Assembly (NCBI RefSeq): GCF_000485595.1
Contig: NW_014577713.1
Span: forward strand, 249,367 to 270,950
Reading direction: 5' to 3'
Source: Priapulus caudatus
Lineage: Eukaryota; Priapulida; Priapulimorpha; Priapulimorphida; Priapulidae
DNA length: 21,584 nucleotides
In this document: one piece after another, positions 1-8,867 of the stretch
How the letters are laid out: every line of letters begins with the position of its first letter
How positions within the stretch are numbered: position 1 is the stretch's first letter
Notes under the pieces: generated by a model
Databases searched by the model: none
Told to the model about the DNA's origin: nothing
What the model saw: the letters and a program-made list of their open reading frames with translations, nothing else
Made by a program: the position numbers and the translations under genes

Positions 1-39
1 CACTACTCTCTCTCTCTCACACACACACACACACTCACT

Positions 40-117
<78 letters not shown>

Positions 118-166
118 CTCTCTCTCTCTCACACAGGCATTCACTCTCTCTCTCTCTCTCTCCACA
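1..166. repeat. (CT)n/(CA)n microsatellites in the last intron of gene A
   Basis: Compound dinucleotide repeat: CT runs, then about 60 bases of almost pure CA, then CT again, ending in the acceptor TCCACAG at 161-167. The CT tract probably serves as the polypyrimidine tract of that acceptor. It is the 3' part of an intron whose start lies outside the window. Confidence 0.9.
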
Positions 167-167
167 G

Positions 168-490
168 GTATGTTCCTGCACACGAGCTGGTTCAGCTCGC
201 ATCATAACTTCGCCGGCATGCTCGGCTTCATCGAATACCTGACGACGCTTCCCGACGTTTGGATCCTCAACGTCGGACAGGCGATCTCGTTGGCGCAGCA
301 TCCCACAGCAGTCGGCAGCGTGCACGGACTCGCCGAGTGGGATTGCAAGAAGTTGAGCCGACCGACTTTGCGCTGCGAGAAGCCCAATATATGTCCCTAC
401 ACGTTCGGCGACGGAGAGGCACGCTACATATCGACGTGTAGCACCTGTCCGGTGAACTACCCGTGGGTGGGAAACCCCGGGGGAAACTAG
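168..490 (+). CDS. Chitin deacetylase-like gene A, last exon only (5' part outside the window)
   Basis: This is the final exon of a secreted CE4 polysaccharide deacetylase, homologous to exon 6 of genes B and C downstream. It follows the acceptor TCCACAG and opens in the same phase as its paralogues (the last two bases of a Gly codon). It encodes about 107 residues and ends at TAG 488-490. The motif-5 block FLHTSWF, the PDVWILNVGQA strand and the C-terminal NYPWVGNP are recognisable, and seven cysteines are present. It is clearly more divergent than B is from C: the segment between the motif-5 block and the LPDVW strand and the region after NVGQA differ. No in-frame break is seen, so it may be functional, but five exons lie outside the window. 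The family assignment is firm; the substrate (chitin) is inferred. Confidence 0.85.
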
Positions 491-590
491 GTTACTCCAC
501 TTACCCGTGGGTAACTAGGGAAACTGTGAGGAAACCAGGTTTCACTAATAACCCGTGGGTGGGAAACCCGGGGTAGGCGGGAAACTAGGG
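455..590 (+). repeat. Imperfect duplication of the gene A C-terminal codons in its 3' UTR
   Basis: The bases coding for the terminal Tyr-Pro-Trp-Val-Gly-Asn and the stop (about 455-490) recur imperfectly at about 548-590, sharing the core CCCGTGGGTGGGAAAC and a trailing GGAAACTAGG. A third shorter piece, CCCGTGGGTAACTAGGGAAA, lies between them. They look like local slippage duplications after the stop codon. Confidence 0.7.
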
Positions 591-799
591 GTCTTTCTCA
601 CCTAACCTTAGGATCCGGGTCCGGTATTGCAGTCCCATTTCGATCCGGTATTCCGGCTCGAAGATTATGCGTCTTTTTACTTTGCTTGCGTTGATTGCTT
701 TGTTTTTTTTATCGCCCGAGATGGGTTGGGAACGCTGCGAAACGCGGTTACGCATTTCATTTCTATGTATTTCGATTACTAGTCTGTGCGTTATTACTT
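591..799. other. Flank between gene A and the 800-1080 repeat
   Basis: T-rich on the plus strand with short open frames but no splice context or recognisable domain. It may belong to a larger repeat that includes the next feature. No polyadenylation signal for gene A was identified here. Confidence 0.4.
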
Positions 800-1080
800 C
801 CGCCAAGGGGTTGGCAGGAGGTTATGTTTTCACCGGCGTGTGTTTGTTGGTTTGTGGGTTTGTGCGTTTGTTTGTTTGTGTACAGCCTAACTGAAAAAGA
901 TATGGACGGATTGTCATAAAATTTTCAGGATAGGTCAGAAATGGGCTAACTTAGAATTGATTACATTTTGGTGGTGATCCGTATCCAATTATTTAATTAA
1001 TTAATTAATTAATTAATAAAAATTTTCACAGTGAGAGAACTGAGCTGCCTTGGCGGAGGTCTGCGCTTTCCGAGTGCTCT
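800..1080 (+). mobile_element. Degenerate interspersed repeat with CCGCCAAGG/CCTTGGCGG ends (MITE-like)
   Basis: The segment opens with CCGCCAAGG (800-808), passes through GGAGGTTATGTTTTCACCGG, a GTTTGTTTG-rich part, a conserved part with AAATTTTCAGGATAGGTCAG and a TTTTGGTGGTGATCCG box. It closes with GAGCTGCCTTGGCGGAGG and a CTGCGCTTTCCGAGTGC tail. The 9-bp ends are exact inverted complements. From memory, this ordered set of boxes is a very widespread repeat in genomes of fish and marine invertebrates, but the family name cannot be given with certainty. This copy is degenerate, with a TTAA-rich insertion at 990-1018. It is non-coding and probably non-autonomous. Confidence 0.65.
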
Positions 1081-2021
1081 AGTTGTTTTTATTATTTGCT
1101 TCGGTTGCGACCCAGTCTTACGGGGGCCAATCTCGGATATGCGTTCTTTTATTTATCGTATTTTTTACGTGGCAAGCTTTACTCCTCGCGGGGCTGCGAA
1201 AAGTTATTATCGATGGTTTGTTTGTGAGACTTTGTGCTTTTACTAGCCGGGCGAGATAAATATTTGTGAAAATATTTGTTGAAAACGTTATCGATCAATG
1301 ATGAAGCGCGTGTGTTGTGATTTGCGGTGCGAGTGGAAACCGATATATGGCTTATAATACTAAAAGCATATGGTGATATTTACCTAGCACTATTCGTGTT
1401 GCGTGTATTAATCTCACTTGATGTGGAAAAAAACACAAGAATATCAATAAAACATTAATACACCAAAATCATACGATGGAATGAAAATGATATATTGTTA
1501 ATTAATTTAGACTGCGGATAATTTATAACAGCGGAATGACCCCAAATGGACAACAGAACACACTACATACTCTTAGCGTTACTAACCAAACAATCAAAAC
1601 AACATGGCTTCATATTAAAACTTTCTATCCAGTAAAAGAAGTGACTTCGTGAAGTAAAGGGGGCAGCATTGCCTAGATTTTGGAGGAAAACAATATAACA
1701 AATAATAATGAAACAATGACATATATTTCTAATACTGCCTAATATTACCCTACATTTTACGGCCTAAAATTGCTAAACCCTGAAAGGTAGATTTAGAATG
1801 AGAATAACGATTGCAAATAAGTTTACTTCCCAGATATCAAATTCAAATTCCACGGTTATCATGAAATATTAGCAAAAAAACGATTTCGCACCAACATATA
1901 TGATATCTCGTTAACATTTTTATATTTGCCTACTACGGAGAGTGCGCTAAACTACAGGTGTATTATTTTAACGGAGTTATATATATGTATATCAGGATGT
2001 AGGCATATATATACATGTTTC
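1081..2021. other. AT-rich intergenic DNA, no gene seen
   Basis: No exon-like open frame with splice signals and no recognised repeat were found. Scattered TA-rich patches include a TATATGTATAT/ATATATACAT pair around 1980-2016. Confidence 0.5.
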
Positions 2022-2060
2022 CAGGAGTAGATAAAGACAAATCGTCTTTATCTACTCCTG
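2022..2060. repeat. Perfect 17-bp hairpin
   Basis: CAGGAGTAGATAAAGAC (2022-2038) is followed by a 5-base spacer and its exact reverse complement (2044-2060). It is isolated in intergenic DNA between genes A and B, with no U-run to suggest a terminator. It may be a remnant of a foldback element. Confidence 0.85.
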
Positions 2061-2629
2061 ATGTTTCGTTTAGCAGCATACAATATTTCTCATGTGCGAC
2101 ACTAGCGCCGACCAACGGCAATGAAAAATGTACGAAATCGAGATGTTGAAAAGATTGGGCGTCCTAGTTCTTATCATATGATCCAAGCAGTGCGTTTTTT
2201 TAATAGGGAACTGTTTCTGGGTCTGTAATTTCAATATAAATTTTAATATTTCTATACTAATTCTTATACTTCAAACATAAATTTCGAACAAAGTGTGATT
2301 TCAGTTAGCAGATAATAGGCGTGCATGTGCACAGATACGAAGAACCCTATAGTCCATTACGCGCTTTAATGAGCTTTTAGGAAGATTTGCTGCTTTACAA
2401 TTAATGGAGTGAGCCGTGATGGTCACCGCACCCCCTCAAGCCTTGACAGTGACAACGACGAGCCGCCCACGTTTAAATGTCTAGATCTGAATCGCACGTA
2501 CCTTTGCCCCGTCAGGCAGAGTGAGTTAACTCTGGTCCTGAACATTGTGCTAGATATATTAATTAGAGCAAGCTAATGACATGTAAACAACATCCCGAAC
2601 TTTCTCACGCGTATTTAGAATCTATATTG
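2061..2629. other. Intergenic DNA, no gene seen
   Basis: No supported coding, RNA or repeat feature was found in this stretch. Confidence 0.45.
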
Positions 2630-2831
2630 GACGCCATCTTAATAAAACTAGAAATCTACAGAGAGACTATAGCTGTTGTTTATTTAGTTTCATTTGTTTT
2701 AATTTTATCAGCATTGTCTATTAATTTGTTTAACTAATATGTTACCTCTAAAATGTCATTCATAAGTGTAAATAAAATAAATTGAATTGAATTGAACTGA
2801 ATTGAATGAAACTGTGACACGACGCCATCTT
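2630..2831 (+). mobile_element. Possible 5'-truncated non-LTR retrotransposon or SINE tail with 11-bp target duplication
   Basis: GACGCCATCTT occurs at 2630-2640 and 2821-2831, flanking 180 bases. The enclosed DNA is AT-rich and ends in a (TTGAA)n-type microsatellite at about 2780-2808, the kind of 3' tail seen on some non-LTR elements. About a dozen bases separate the tail from the right-hand repeat, which weakens the case. The shared 11-mer also resembles a YY1-type motif, so chance is possible. Confidence 0.4.
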
Positions 2832-3032
2832 GTCTTGCATGACTTTCGCAGTGAGAAACAAACAGCTGCATTTGTTGTCTGCCGGCTGATAATTCTTCGT
2901 TGGCGAAACGAGATACTCGTGTGTAACCTCTCATAATATTTGCATTTTATATAGGCCATCGTCACCCTCGCTATTAGATTGAGGTTAAATACCGCAGAGT
3001 CCGTCCACTGCATCCTCATCTGCATACCTGCG

Positions 3033-3040
3033 TATTTATA
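3033..3040 (+). promoter_or_regulatory. TATA-like box of gene B
   Basis: TATTTATA followed by AGGG lies about 120 bases upstream of the gene B ATG, comparable to the better TATA box of gene C. DNA from about 3090 to the ATG is recognisably homologous to the gene C leader (shared GCGGTTC-AGTT block), which supports a conserved core promoter. Confidence 0.5.
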
Positions 3041-3161
3041 AGGGCCATCACAACGCAGCCGTATCGCCAAAATCAAAAGAGAAATATCGCCGTAAGCGGT
3101 TCGAGTTCGCTATACGATTTCCAGAGTTTTTTCAGAGTTGATCTGTAAGGATTTAGCAACG

Positions 3162-6100
3162 ATGAGGTGCGCGGTGTCTCTACTGCTGCTGCTGTCTCTG
3201 CTCTCGCTGTCGCACGGCTACAGAGAGCCGGGGGATGAGGCCGACTGGTGTGATTATGAGCAGTGCAAGCTGCCGGACTGTCGGTGTAGCGGCACCGACA
3301 TCCCGGGCGGACTGCCCGTCCACCAGATCCCGCAGATTGTAATGGTCAGCTTTGATGATGCCGTACAGGACAGATGGAAGGCGGACGTAGAAAACGTGTT
3401 GTCAGATCAGTGAGTATATTCCTTCCTATATACCCTCACGTAAACGCGGGCTGTGAGGTGTGTACATGAACGGGAGAGAAACCATAGACGTAATTTGGTA
3501 TTTAAAAAATAGCTGGTCATCCATTAGTTTGTTATTTTATAATATGTTGTATTATATTATATTATATTATATTGTATTATATTATATTATATTATATTAT
3601 ATTATATTATATTATATTATATTATATTAATTATAGTATATTAATTATATTATATTATAGTATATTATATTATATTAAATTCTCGTTATATTATATTATA
3701 TTTATATTATATTTATATGTATATTTCATATTATACTTATATTATAGTATATTATAATTATATTATAATTATTAGTTATATTATTATTATATTATATTAT
3801 ATTATATTATTATATTGATATTAATTATATTATATTATATTATTATTATATTATATTATATTATATTATATTATATTATATTATATTCCATTATATTATA
3901 TTATATTTTTTATTTAGTTATTTTGTTATTTTGTTATTGGTTGAATTGCGCGAAACGTTTGAATATATCTTATATGTATTTCCTCTCTTTTAGTAAGAAT
4001 CCTAACGGATGTCCCGTAGGTGCTACGTTCTTCGTTTCCCACGAGTACACGAGTTACCAGCTGGTAGAGGAGTACTATAGCAAAGGATACGAAATCGCCT
4101 CGCACTCCATCTCGTAAGAAACCTTTTATCGTAATAACAAAATGTCAACAAAAACAGCAGTCGTTTACTAATTCGCGAATATTTCTAATTAATCTCTCGA
4201 TGGGGTTTTATTGACGCATTATAATTACTTAGTGTTCGTAAAATCAGTCGCGGCGTTATTAATCTACTAGTTATTATATGGAATGTCTATTGTTTTATTT
4301 AAATACCATATAATAGCAGGTGATAATAAAAACAAACACGTGTTTTTTATTCACTCCTGATAATAGTTATCGTTGTCTTTAAATATCATAATAGTTATAT
4401 AGCTGTACCAGCCTGCGGACGCATTTCTATAACAGATATTTGGTGTTTCGAACAGGCACTATTCTTATCAGGATTGGTGGAAGAATGCGAGCGAAGACGA
4501 GTGGCATGATGAGATCATTGGCATGCAGACGATCATTCACGAATTTGCCAACATTCCCACAGACGATATTCAGGGAATGAGAGCTCCCTTACTGCAAACA
4601 GGAGGGGACACCACCTACAAGTAAGTTAGCTAGATAGATCCTGTTTTTATATTACTGATCTTCTATGGCTTCAAATTTATCTGCTACGCTGAGGTTAGCA
4701 CTAGACACGTAATTACCTTAGCTGAATACTAGCTAATAATTTAATTAAAATTAATATTTTCTCGCCTGATTAATTAATTATTTCTAGCCTGATATTCATG
4801 TGGCATAAATATAATTAAATATAATAAAATCTACATCTTTGCAAGTCAGTGATTATACCTACACAGAACGCATTTATCGAAAGATTATAATTCAAACATG
4901 ACACGTTTAAATATAGACGAAGAGCAGCATGTGAAAGGAAGGCCATCAAATGGAAGCAGATAATCAATAGGTGCCGAATTATTGATTCGAATCGTCTTTT
5001 ATTACTATCGTGACACAGGATGATGTACAATACTAACCTGAAGTATGATTCCACGATGCCCACTCGTCTCATCACCAACCCTCCGCTGTGGCCCTACTCT
5101 CTCGACTACAAGGAGAGCAAGGAATGTCAGATCGAACCCTGTCCCACTCAGTCGTGGCCGGGAACGTGGATCGTACGTATTTCACAGGCGAAAATATGAA
5201 GCAAAGAGTCATCACTTCTATTGCTTAAATCTGGGAATAATATTTCAATAAGAAGCGTACGTGAGACTAGACTCAGGTAAAAGTTTAAACGTTTGGTAAC
5301 TGGAGTATTTTTCTGTTGCACTGTGATATATACGCAACTGTGTAAAAATCGTGTCCACCGGTAGTCCGGGCCCGGAATGAGCATAGTATACACCTTGCCC
5401 TTTCGTGTGCGCGTAAATGTTTCTTTTGTACCCTCAGCCATATGTTGCGCGGCGTATAGGCCTACGGGGCGGCTAACTACGGATATTCCTTTAGAAATTT
5501 AACGCAGTTATAAATTAACGTACCCAATTATATATTAATTATTTATTTGAATAATTAACGCAGATGCCGTTGGTGGACTACACGGACAAGAACGGAAATC
5601 CCTGCGCTATGGTTGACGCATGCGCATACTCCGTAGACGAAGAAGAAGCGTATTGGCTGCTGAAGAGCAACTTTGAGAGACATTACCAAACCAATAGAGG
5701 ACCTTTCGGTACGCAAACCTGCGAACTCTGTTGAAGTATGACAACGAAAACAGTTCGAAGCCTCGAAAGCTTGTGTTTAAAATATAAGACACCGAACTTA
5801 TATATATATATATAAGTTCGGTGTCTTATATTTTAAACACAAGCTTGATGTTGATAGATACGCTATAGATATATATATATAGATATATATAAGTCATTCA
5901 TTGATTTAGAAATAATTGTAATAATTGTATGTTGTAACTTGTAGGTATCTTCATGCATATCAAGTGGTTCGCGTACCCACAAAATATCGCCGCTCTCACC
6001 CAGTTCATGTCCGAGCTGGCCGCCATGGACGACGTCTGGGTAGTCAACGTCGGACAGGCGCTAGAGTGGGTTCAGAAGCCGACGAAGCTATCAAACATCT

Positions 6101-6270
6101 TCAACTTCGAGCCGTGGGGTTGCGAGGCAAAGCCGCCGGCGCGCTGCACCCAGGCGCAGGCGAAATGGTGTCACTATCTGCTGGGTGATGGTCAGGAGCG
6201 GTACATGCAGACGTGCAACACCGAATGCCCGCCGAATTACCCGTGGGTGGGGAACCCCACGGGCGAATAA
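3162..6270 (+). CDS. Secreted chitin deacetylase-like protein, gene B (six exons, 385 aa)
   Basis: Predicted metal-dependent deacetylase of the CE4/NodB family, expected to remove N-acetyl groups from extracellular chitin. Exons: 3162-3409, 3994-4113, 4456-4620, 5019-5172, 5564-5708, 5945-6270; all junctions are GT-AG and phases agree. Residues 1-19 form a signal peptide. C30, C35, C40 and C42 precede the catalytic domain. Motif 1 is SFDD (63-66), motif 2 HSISH (120-124), motif 3 RAP (165-167), motif 4 WPYSLDY (202-208), and the motif-5 region MHIKWF (281-286). The metal ligands D66, H120 and H124 are therefore present. A cysteine-rich tail ends in NYPWVGNP. There is no chitin-binding or LDL-receptor module, so it resembles the short insect gut-type deacetylases. 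The ATG context (ACGATGA) is shared with gene C. The start codon and exon limits are inferred by alignment with gene C. Confidence 0.93.
3547..3912. repeat. (ATATT)n satellite filling intron 1 of gene B
   Basis: About 360 bases of almost pure ATATT pentamers with interruptions occupy most of the 584-base first intron (3410-3993). The corresponding intron of gene C is 253 bases and lacks the array, so the expansion happened after the duplication. The open frames here are repeat artefacts. Confidence 0.95.
4340..4455 (+). other. Conserved 3' part of intron 2 (gene B)
   Basis: TTCACTCCTGATAATAGTTA and the last roughly 70 bases before the exon 3 acceptor (ending TTTCGAACAG) are recognisable at the matching place in gene C (9847-10013), although the rest of the intron has diverged. 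This may be residual homology from the duplication or a splicing or regulatory element. In gene C the CTCCTGATAATA block is itself duplicated. Confidence 0.55.
4621..5018 (+). other. Intron 3 of gene B, no embedded gene seen
   Basis: A 398-base AT-rich intron. Its first about 20 bases (GTAAGTTAGCTAGAT...) and its last bases (CTATCGTGAC..CAG) match gene C almost exactly, and the middle does not. TTAATTAA-type runs lie near 4738-4785. Confidence 0.8.
5767..5846. repeat. Perfect 80-bp palindrome in intron 5 of gene B
   Basis: Bases 5767-5806 are the exact reverse complement of 5807-5846, with no spacer. The arms begin with AAGCTTGTGTTTAAAATATA and the centre is a TA run. No flanking target duplication is evident. 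It is absent from the equivalent intron of gene C. In a transcript it would fold into a 40-bp hairpin close to the exon 6 acceptor. Confidence 0.95.
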
Positions 6271-6317
6271 AGATCATCCAGTGATCCCACAACCGCATAC
6301 CTCACCGTACAAATAAA
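6266..6317 (+). promoter_or_regulatory. Polyadenylation signals of gene B
   Basis: AATAAA at 6266-6271 contains the TAA stop codon itself, and a second AATAAA lies at 6312-6317 followed by a GT/T-rich stretch (GATGTTTTTTT). The downstream pair is the more conventional signal and would give a 3' UTR of roughly 60-75 bases. Confidence 0.55.
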
Positions 6318-6329
6318 CGATGTTTTTTT

Positions 6330-6764
6330 AATTCTGAAATTTTCGGCGTCGTCCATTGTTGATCGGTGCATCACTGCATGGCGATGTCACTGCGCATGCG
6401 TGGCACTATAACGATAACGCGTGCATTAAATGAACGAGCTATTATGAATAATTGTTTGATTTGATTTCTGCTCTTCCATTCTCTGATACCTCGCGAGCGA
6501 TAGAACGATCACGACGGCAGATTATTACGCCAAATTCTTAATGATGAATACGTTTAACTGAGAGAATTGCTAGAAGGATTGGTTAAGATTTCACTACGAG
6601 GGTTGGGTCATTCGCAGCAAGGTTACGCGATGGTTGAATACTGTTAAACGTCTATGATAAATTATTAAAATATCCTGCAATATAAAACAGATGCTCGTGT
6701 TGGTTATTTTTTACTTTCTTTTTAGACTCTTGCGAATTCTAATCTCACTTAGCCATTTCTCTCT
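6330..6764. other. Intergenic DNA downstream of gene B, no gene seen
   Basis: No supported exon was found. It includes a CGCATGCGTGGC patch near 6394 but no clear promoter. Confidence 0.45.
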
Positions 6765-7014
<250 letters not shown>

Positions 7015-7079
7015 CCTCTCTTCATTATTCACTCGTTACTTGCGTGTGTGCGCGTTCGCCGGCGTATGAGCGGCTGACA

Positions 7080-7530
7080 TAAGAACGATCTGTTGATAAT
7101 TACGGCAATATAAAATTATGCAGACAATATATACTTCTAATCTGCCGTGCCCATGTGTCAAGCAGGGTACACTACAGTAAATAATTGACATGGAAGACGG
7201 ACTCGATTGCTTACATTAAATAATGGAGAATAAAAAACAATAACGAAAAAAATAGAAACATATCTAGCTTGGCTACTGAGCTGTGTATAATAACGTATTT
7301 AACATATATAGCGTAATATAATATCATTCTTCGTACACGCATGCGTGAAACGAGTACGTTTCGCTATAAAATTTCAATATAATGTACAAATAAATTAATC
7401 TATGCGAAGCAATCAATGTAAAAACGAGTATCATATACGCTCATCACCTCTCGTAGCTATCCTAATTTTTTACGTACATTTGCCAAGAATTAATAGTAAC
7501 TGACGTACTGTCTTAATAAATTGGTTACAG
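7080..7530. other. AT-rich intergenic DNA, no gene seen
   Basis: No coding, RNA or repeat feature could be supported here. Confidence 0.45.
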
Positions 7531-7539
7531 ATGTTAGCT

Positions 7540-7648
7540 GTCCCGGATGTTAGACAAGCGGAGTCCCGGATGTTAGACAGCTGAAGTCTCAGATGTCAAA
7601 CAACCGTAGTCCCGAAATATAGACAGGTGGAGTCCCGGATGTAGTCGG
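7540..7648 (+). repeat. 23-bp minisatellite, about 4.7 copies
   Basis: Units begin at 7540, 7563, 7586, 7609 and 7632 with an exact 23-base period. The consensus starts GTCCCGGATGTTAGACA. Units 3 and 4 are the most degenerate and the fifth is truncated. Confidence 0.9.
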
Positions 7649-8220
7649 ATGCTGATCTGTCCTCGGTATCTTATCCGCGGCTGTACAACACGCGTTACGG
7701 CACACGCGGCAAAAGTCATGTGCCAACATAGCGAACAGATAGGAACCACATCCCGATGGCGCGTTTCCCACGCACGACCATGACCCGACTGAACACACGT
7801 CCGATGACAAACAAACAAACAAACAAACAAATAAAGAAATGAATAAATAAACAAGCGCGTGCCTTCACTCGCCCTCGTCGCATTCCGCGGCTTTGCGGAA
7901 TAGAAAAAGACCAAAATAATAGTATAAGGATAAAGATAACAGGTTATCTAATTACTCAATCGGTTTGCGGACGACGCGCATCTGAGGAATGGAAATGCCT
8001 ACCGTACTACGTAGAAAAAACTTTAGTAGAGTTGTTTTCGATCGGTTCGTATAAGAGTATGAGACAATACGTTGGGCTGTCCACAGTAGAATGTTGTTTA
8101 CACGAGGGTTACTATTGGCTGGCGGACAAATATCGCTGCTAAAAGTTATGGATCCTATTCTTGCTCTGGTTTCCAGTATGCGTCGAATCTGTAATCTAGG
8201 AGGTACGAGATTTTACAGGG
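7649..8220. other. Intergenic DNA upstream of gene C, no gene seen
   Basis: Contains a short (CAAA)n run at about 7808-7832 and otherwise nothing recognisable. The open frame on the minus strand over 7573-7914 has no supporting signals. Confidence 0.4.
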
Positions 8221-8227
8221 TTAAGGA

Positions 8228-8251
8228 CACACACACACACATACACACGTG

Positions 8252-8285
<34 letters not shown>

Positions 8286-8344
8286 GTATACATACATTCT
8301 AATTAATAATAATTAACTAATAATTTATTATATATATATATATA
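8228..8344. repeat. (CA)n and (TA)n microsatellites
   Basis: A short CA run is followed by two TA runs (about 8260-8285 and 8330-8344) separated by TTAATTAATAATTAA-type DNA. Confidence 0.85.
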
Positions 8345-8477
8345 CATAAATAGTAAATTATGTTTACCTAAATGTGGTTGACTCTATTTTACCGCGAATA
8401 TCACGTAGATTCCACGAACAAGTGGGACGGTTTTCATCATGGCGTCACCAGCGTGACACCATTCTGCTAATAAGAAG

Positions 8478-8526
8478 TCAGATCGAGTAAGCCAGATCAT
8501 GCCAGATCGAGTCAGTCAGATCGTAT
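8478..8526 (+). repeat. Short degenerate CAGATCGAGT repeat upstream of gene C
   Basis: CAGATC recurs four times in under 50 bases, twice as CAGATCGAGT. It lies about 230 bases upstream of the gene C TATA box, so it could be a motif cluster or slippage DNA. Confidence 0.5.
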
Positions 8527-8756
8527 AAACAACATGCGACATTTGCCAACCTACATCCCACATTGACAACGCTGTTTGCAACTAGATTCTAGTGGGGAAG
8601 GAACAGCTGTGTCGTCTGCAATTGATAACGTGCTAGCGGATTTTAGAACCGATACCCCATCAATATTTACTTTTTTGGCAGTTCGCACGCCGGCATTACG
8701 ATTGGACGAGTGTGGGCGAGACAAACAACACCGGCCGCCCACACACCGTCTTCCCG

Positions 8757-8766
8757 TATATATAAG
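8757..8766 (+). promoter_or_regulatory. TATA box of gene C
   Basis: TATATATAAG lies about 102 bases upstream of the gene C ATG, which predicts a transcription start near 8790 and a leader of about 75-80 bases. The leader shares blocks with gene B. Confidence 0.7.
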
Positions 8767-8867
8767 ACCGCAGGGACTTAACTCTCCGTTTTATCTAAGG
8801 AAAAACGCTAGGCGGTTCAAGTTGTCTTTCGATTAGGTCTTCTGTTAGGAAGGATCCATCAACCACG

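Noticed and set aside
1031-1246. 71-codon open frame
   Set aside because: It begins inside the 800-1080 repeat tail and has no independent coding support.
3138-3161. Upstream start of gene B at TTG 3138
   Set aside because: It would add eight residues before a good signal peptide, is not an ATG, and is not shared with gene C; the ATG at 3162 is conserved in both.
7540-7648. CRISPR-like array
   Set aside because: The 23-bp units are contiguous with no spacers, and the context is animal DNA; it is a minisatellite.
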